Shown in pieces: positions 57,906 through 64,000 of a DNA stretch of 64,000 nt. Origin of the DNA: Vanilla planifolia (taxonomy: Eukaryota; Streptophyta; Magnoliopsida; Asparagales; Orchidaceae). The notes below the pieces were generated by a model that saw nothing but the letters and a program-made list of their open reading frames with translations, was not told where the DNA came from and ran no database searches. Position numbers and translations under genes: made by a program. The stretch covers positions 12,755,107 through 12,819,106 of the forward strand of contig CM043877.1 of assembly GCA_023846275.1 (NCBI GenBank), in the 5' to 3' direction. The stretch's first letter is position 1. Every line of letters starts with the position of its first letter.

Positions 57906-60900
57906 TCATATCATATAATACTCTTGGATCATATTATATAATCAAGCTCTTTCTTCCAATAAGGTGATGTAATAATTGTATCTTACCATACTTGTTTATT
58001 ATTGTAATCATACTCATATGATGTAATCTCATCTTATGAATCTATTCTCATGATTGATTCTTTTACATGATTATGCTGTAAGATACTATGATGTCATATG
58101 TATAATATTTTAAAATCTTAAAACATTCTTAAAAAAATTCTAAAAACATTTATAAAATTTCTCATAATAGTTTTAGATTAATAACATTATTTTATGACTC
58201 TTATCTTCTTAAGATTATTAATCAATTTTATTATCATATACTTTTTTATAATAAAGTACTCTCATTTTTGAGAAGTTATATACTATCTCTCAGAGCCAGG
58301 TCTCAAGAGCATGTCTTGAGAGCTTGCCTTAAGAAAAGGGTTTTGTTTATCATTTAAGAATGGTCTAAATTAATGGCTATGCTTTTTTATCACATTTGTA
58401 CATCTTTATCACTTAATACACACCAACTAAGATGTTATTTATTAAACACATTTTAAATTGACATTCATAGCAAATAGTTTTTGCTAAAAAATTTTTTTAT
58501 TCATATAATTTTAAAAATTCTTATTTTATATTTTATTTCCAAATTAATGATTCATCTAATGGGATTGACTTTTTCTCTTTTTTAAATTTTTCTTTATATA
58601 TGGCATAAAGATATTAAGAAAGTAAGAAGAAATGCAAAAATAAGTATTTTTATCAATTGATGCTTTTCTTTTAGAATCATGTGATTCAATTAAGGGAGTC
58701 TACTTAAAGGGAGATAGAAAAAAGAAAATTAGGCACTTTATTGATTTTGAATGAAGAGTATTTTTCTTATCTTTTTAAAAACATTGATGTTCATTTTAAG
58801 TGAAGTAAGTGATGATGTTTTTCCTAAAAATGAATATGTTCCATAAAGATACCTCAATACAAATAAGACATTCAAATCTTTTTGAGGGATTAGGGACTAA
58901 TAATTAACCCTCAATTTTGTTATCAAAAGTGTGCCATGTTATGATAATATAATATAATTTTATCAAATAATACATAGGCTAGCACTTCATTAATCTTTTT
59001 TTGTATATTAGTTAATATCATGTTCATTATTGGACCATGTTTTCCTATTTAAGAGGATTTTTATCATTAACAAATGGAATTGGATCTTGAATCAATAATT
59101 TCACTATTTATGTTTTTGAGCAATCTTACTTTTTTTTTCCTTTTTAGTAAATAAAAACCAAAATCATTGCCTATTAAGTTTTTAATTTTTCTTCCTCAAA
59201 TTTACACATATTACTAGGAAGTTATAGAAGCTTTCACTAGTTCACTACGAATGTAATTTTTTATTTCATGAATTTTTTTTGATAAAATTACTCATTTTTT
59301 TTAGTGATTTATGATATTTTTATGTAATTTTTCTAATTTTCATTACCGTAATCAATAGTGATCAATCTATTTAACAAGTCTTCCCTCCCTAAAAGATGAC
59401 TAGTTGTAATGACCAAAATTTGGACAATCCTTTGTGAGGGATTCAAACATTAATCTTGCAATGATTCTTAATAAGATGGAGCTACTTATTGAAGCTATTC
59501 AAAGTCTATTGGATGAATAAGGATAATATAAGAGCCTAAATATTAAATATTATAAATACATTAACTTGATTCATCATACTTGTATCTATTATATGTATCG
59601 CTATTTTTGAGAATTTATTGATCTTTAATATTTTTCAAAATAGGTGCCAAGTTACAAACTAACTCAAAATTGTGATTGAGCATGCTATTGGGAAAAGTCT
59701 CATATGAGAAATTTGAAGGTATGTAGTTTACAATTTTTAAAAGTCATTTGAAAATTCTAAGAATTTTCTAAGAATAAATATAATATTGAAACTACTAAAT
59801 TATAATATCATAAATGGAAACAAGAATTATTTAATTCTTCTTGGGTTATAGTTAGTTACATTTATGTTTGTTTGAGAAGCATTAGGAAGTAGAGCCTAAG
59901 AGAAGAAAGAGAGAGTAGCTCTTAAGTTTGGTTGAAGGAAACTAAAAGCAACAGTTTGAGAACAATTATATAAGGAGATCTTTGAGTTCTTTATAGGAAA
60001 GAGCTTAAGGAAGGCTTGCATCTTTTTAGTACAAAAGTGCAACAAAGGAATGATTTTGTTAGTGTTTTTCCTTCCATCGCTTGCTCTTGAGTTATGAGTT
60101 CATGTTACTCAAATTTGTATTCAATTTGGGTTGAAATTCATGGGTATTTGGAGTAATTATAGCATGTTGTCTACAACTTGCATACTATATGTGAAGGCCT
60201 GAGCACCATACATAAGGTCTCAGTGTATCTTACATTAGGTACTCACAAATAACTTACATACACTTTGTAGGATGTTGGACCTTGCTTGAGGATCTCATGT
60301 GGCATGTCAAAATTTAACGTATTGTATGTTTTCCTAACGTATTATACATGTGGTAATCATCTTCCCTCATTTTCCTTAATTTGGTGCTACATCATCTCTT
60401 TCTTTGATTTCAAAAACATAATTTTTATTTAATAAAACAAATATAATTTTAAAATCATTCGCATGCTTCAAGTTGGAAACCAATTTTAAAATCATAATAG
60501 AAGCAATTTAAAATCTTTATGATTAAAATCAATAAAAACAAAGAAAAAAGTTTACATTTCTTTAATACCCCACAAGTTCGAATAACTATATAAGATACTA
60601 ATCAAGTCCTTAAAGTAGATAAAAATGTTATGATAAAATGTCCATAATAAACATAAACATAGAGCTATCATTCTAACTTATACAATGGAATAAAATAATT
60701 AAATTGTAAAAATCCTATCAACTATTATCATTGCTTCTTAATAATCTTGTATTATTTCTCATATTTAGTTGATATTTTTAGGCCATAAATAGGTTGAGCC
60801 AATTATAACTAGTTAAAGGATAAAAACATATACATATAAGTAAAAAAGATAAGTTTTGGATAATGTTTAATGCTAAGTAATTCTTATACAATAAGCAAAT

Positions 60901-61660
60901 GTATACCATGTGATATGTATGAGAAACAAATTAATTGTCATCAATGTATGCTCATTTAATTATTTTTCTTTTCTTCTTATCAATTCATATTCCTTTTGAT
61001 TGTCTTAAGGTGAGGCCTTTTTCATAGTAGGTTAGGTCTATTTTCATTGAATATGTTATTCTTAGCAAAACAATCCTAATGAATAGGTATTTTACCTTAT
61101 TTTTATAACACATCATTCTATAATAATAGCCATCACTTTAGACAACTATATATCATTTCACATTTAAAATCATATTTTTTATCAATATTTTTTCTTATCC
61201 ACTTTTCCTTTGCATTTTGCATTTAAATTATTTATTTTTTCAATTTAGTGATTGTCATCACAAGTTTACATTTTTCTATAGCATGTTATAAATTAACATT
61301 AAAAGAAAAAAAGAACAATAACATATTTAGTTAAACATAATCTTATATTATTCTAAATCAAACATCAAAAAATATACCCATGTAAGCATAGAAAATGATC
61401 ATCCTCATCTTGATTATTTTGAGTCATTTTGTATTGGGTTACTAAACTTCAAACAATATTACATCAAGTAAATGTGTCTTTATTCGTGATTGTAGTAGAC
61501 TTGCCTTTAAGTGGATCTAAAATTCCTTCTTTTTTTTATTCCCTTTTTTCTTCTCCTCTAGTGCTATAGTATCCACTCCAATACATGCTACATACTCCTC
61601 CTAATTCCTCTCAAGTTTTGCTCAATTTCTTAAGGATTTTTGCTTACACCTTACCAACAA
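57906..61660. other. AT-rich intergenic DNA
   Basis: No gene is recognised. Around 58290-58335, words of the type CTCAAGAGCATGTCTTGAGAG form a short imperfect inverted repeat. Confidence 0.4.
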
Positions 61661-61662
61661 CT

Positions 61663-61723
61663 CCTCTTTCTCTCTCCCTCGCTTTCTCTCTCTTTCTCTC
61701 ATTCCTCTTCTCTCTAAGCTCTC
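61663..61723 (+). repeat. polypyrimidine (CT-rich) tract
   Basis: A dense CTCTTTCTCTCTCCC tract. Its complement creates the Arg/Glu/Lys-rich 64-codon frame at 61622-61816 (-), which is low-complexity and not taken as a gene. CT-rich tracts of this kind are common in plant promoters, leaders and LTRs; no downstream coding exon was found here. Confidence 0.7.
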
Positions 61724-62959
61724 AATTGAGGTCTTCTCTAAAAATTCCAAAATCCCCTTACTAACTGCAACTTCTTTTATATAGTTCTTCCATTGTTCCC
61801 TCTTCTTATGCTCCATCTCTCTACAAATCGTGCACCCTTTTGTATGGACAACTCCTCACCTTTCTACCTCTTGATTTTGATTGGTTTCCTATTGATTAAG
61901 CTCTTCATTGATTAAAATGCTTCATTAATGCATTAAGTTAGGAATTAGGAATTTTTTATGAATTAATTAAATCCTTAATTTAATTAAACATTAGAAATTA
62001 CACCATTCCTAGTATTTTTTGATCGATTTGGGCTACTAGCAGCTGAGTCCCTCAGTAGTTTGATCGGTAAAGGATTTAAGGAAATTAGTGATTTTTAGGA
62101 ATTAATTAAATTCCTATTAAATCAAAACTTAGAAAATTATGACATTAGCTGCAATGTCTAATTGAATCAATCTCAAAAAAATTATTGACTTATTTAAATC
62201 TTGTTGATGAGACCAACCTGTCAACAAAATTTCATAATTTTTTAAGAAATTTACTTAATTTTAAGTATTTTTTAAACTTCAATCCTTAAAAATCGTTATT
62301 TATCATTTGTTTATTTTTTTGGATTTTTTAATTCCAAATTCATTGGACATCCTTTTTCTATTAAGAAAATTTTATTAAACTTATTATTTTAAGATCCATG
62401 TATGGATAAAGTTTCATAATGTTCTAAATCCATTTAAAATAAATTTAATTAATTTTTAGATATTTTTTCTAAACTCTTGAATAAAGTCTTATTAACATAT
62501 AATTCTTTACTTTAATTCTTAGAAGATACTAAGTTTTACCAACTTGATATTCTTTGATTTTAAATAATTTGTACGACTAATTTCTCAATTCATCTATTTT
62601 CATTGAAGTGTTTTTTTAGATAATTATAAAATAATTATTAATTTTTCTAAGTTTTAGATATTTAAAAATAATTATAAACTCAATTTTTTTTTATATTTCA
62701 CGTATTACAAATTCACTCTCCTTAGAATTATCAATCAATTTTAAGATCATTATTTTTTGTTAATTTAAATATTAGGTAATTTAAAATCCTTAAAATATTT
62801 ATTAAAATATTTGTCTCTACTTTTAGGATATTATATTATCCTTCAATTTACATGGTATTTAAGATTCATTATTAATATTATATGTAGAGTGACAAATGTT
62901 GATATGAGATCATAACTTTATCAAAAATATTGATTAAGATGTTTTTAAAATTATAAAGA
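61724..62959. other. AT-rich DNA, possibly LTR-derived
   Basis: Repeated TTAATTAAAT..CCTTAATTT and AATTTCATAATTTTTTAAG words, no gene. LTR origin is only suggested by position next to the CT tract and repeat copy 4. Confidence 0.3.
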
Positions 62960-63477
62960 AATAATAAACACAAGAGAGTGGTGAATTATGTAGTTTTTAA
63001 TACTTAATATAGTTTAAAACACGTCAAATAGAAATAAATTCCTTTTGATTTCTTAACTCATTCAAAAGATTCAAATTCTTTCAAAAAGAATATATGTTAC
63101 ATTCTTTAATAGCTCTAGTTTTATGCTTTACAAAATGTTAGTTTTCATAAAGTTTTTTTGTAGTAATGAGTTGTTAGGATGTAATGAACAAGTATAATAA
63201 GTAAAATAAAAGAAAGAAAATATTTTAGTCGTTTGACAAAATTTTTACATACATGTATCCTCAATCGACCCAATAAGATTTCTACTAACAAAATTAATCT
63301 CTTTTATCGTAATAAATAGAAGTAAACCCTCGCAAAGGCACTCTTTCATCATAGTAAGTAGTGTTATACCTTTATAAGCTTCTCATTTTCATCACAATAA
63401 GTAGGGGTACATCTTTACAAAGAGAATAAGTAAAGTTAATAATTATTTCAATAGATTATAGAATAAGTGTAACACCT
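62960..63477 (+). mobile_element. AT-decayed relative of the GC-rich repeat (copy 4, truncated)
   Basis: The head CACAAGAGAGTGGTGAATTATG lies at about 62969. It is followed by TATTTTAGTCGTTTGAC, a CATGTATCCTCAATCGACCC block and GATTTCTACTAACAAAATTA, matching copy 3 closely at 42330-42390 and copies 1 and 2 more loosely. It is interrupted near 63477 by the LTR-like TGTAACACC sequence, so the GC-rich core is absent. Confidence 0.6.
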
Positions 63478-64000
63478 CAATTATCAAATCATGTATGAAT
63501 CAAAATATTTTCTCAAATATGCCAAAATAAATCAAAATAATATGTTTCAAAATATAAAAATAAATATGTATTTGCATAGAATTTGTCGAGATGAGTCTAA
63601 CAACATTTGTTTCATCTTAATTGGAGTTCATTTAGAATTTCTTTGAATTATCAAAGACAATAAAATAAACACTAATAATTATATATTATATATATAATAT
63701 TAAATTTTTATTTTCTAAAATAGAACCTCCTTTTTGTAGCCATGCTAACTTCCTCGCCTTAGGTTTTCCCTTGTGTGATCTACCAAAATTATGTCTAAGA
63801 GTCACTTTGTCGATGATGAGGACATTAATTGCCATCATTCTTTCAAAGTCAAGAAGTTGAAGTCGATTTGCATTACTGGGGACCTCACATAAGTCACAAA
63901 AGCCAAAACCCAAACATTCCTTTCATTTCATGAGATTTATCTTGGAATTCATGAGATTTTAAGAAAAAATTATTATATAAGATCTCAATTAGAGTTTTAT
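63478..64000 (+). mobile_element. LTR-like terminus, continues beyond the window
   Basis: It opens with TGTAACACCTC, a common first part of plant gypsy LTRs, and is an inverted match of 14239-14744 to the last base of the window. The 75-codon frame at 63686-63913 (-) lies inside it and is not a recognised gene. Confidence 0.65.

Noticed and set aside
61622..61816. Arg/Glu/Lys-rich minus-strand frame
   Set aside because: It is produced by a CT-rich microsatellite-like tract; no flanking exon or domain.

Overview
This window is nuclear DNA from a flowering plant. The grounds are a PB1-domain gene and a CYP71-type cytochrome P450 gene, each with one short GT-AG intron; Ty1/copia and Ty3/gypsy remnants with tRNA-iMet-type primer binding sites; and a very AT-rich background full of decayed long repeats and TA/CA microsatellites. 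A monocot is possible but the sequence does not settle this. No rRNA, tRNA, CRISPR or prokaryotic feature was recognised.

Only two genes look intact. A small PB1 (octicosapeptide/Phox/Bem1p) gene lies at 2133-2831 (+), with its own TATA box, an in-frame upstream ORF and, about 1.1 kb further up, a tight cluster of G-boxes. A complete 516-residue P450 lies at 31498-29867 (-). The last exon and 3' flank of a sister P450 lie at 48.5-49.8 kb (+), inverted, with no first exon and a destroyed splice acceptor.

The rest is layered repeats. 3.4-11.0 kb is a tandem array of four and a half degenerate units of about 1.7 kb. 12.0-15.4 kb holds 75-bp units with a primer-binding-site motif, a long LTR-like segment that recurs inverted at the right edge of the window (63.5-64 kb), and another segment that recurs inverted at 43.7-44.0 kb. 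17.6-19.3 and 24.5-26.3 kb are two related, strikingly GC/CpG-rich repeat copies with hairpins and an snRNA-type USE+TATA promoter signature. AT-decayed relatives sit at 42.0-43.6 and 63.0-63.5 kb. 20.5-22.9 kb has a pair of direct repeats. 26.4-28.4, 51.5-53.9, 55.9-56.9 and 57.5-57.9 kb are copies of one AT-rich family in both orientations. 31.9-36.7 kb is a full-length but dead copia element whose LTR ends about 400 bp upstream of the P450 start codon. 40.0-40.6 kb is a gypsy reverse-transcriptase fossil.

The two genes show no sign of acting together; they are 27 kb apart, separated by transposon debris. The most biologically suggestive parts are the inverted P450 duplication, the retroelement abutting the P450 promoter, the G-box cluster, the uORF on the PB1 gene, and the snRNA-like promoter conserved between the two young repeat copies. 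All sequence comparisons here were made by eye within the window; no database search was run.
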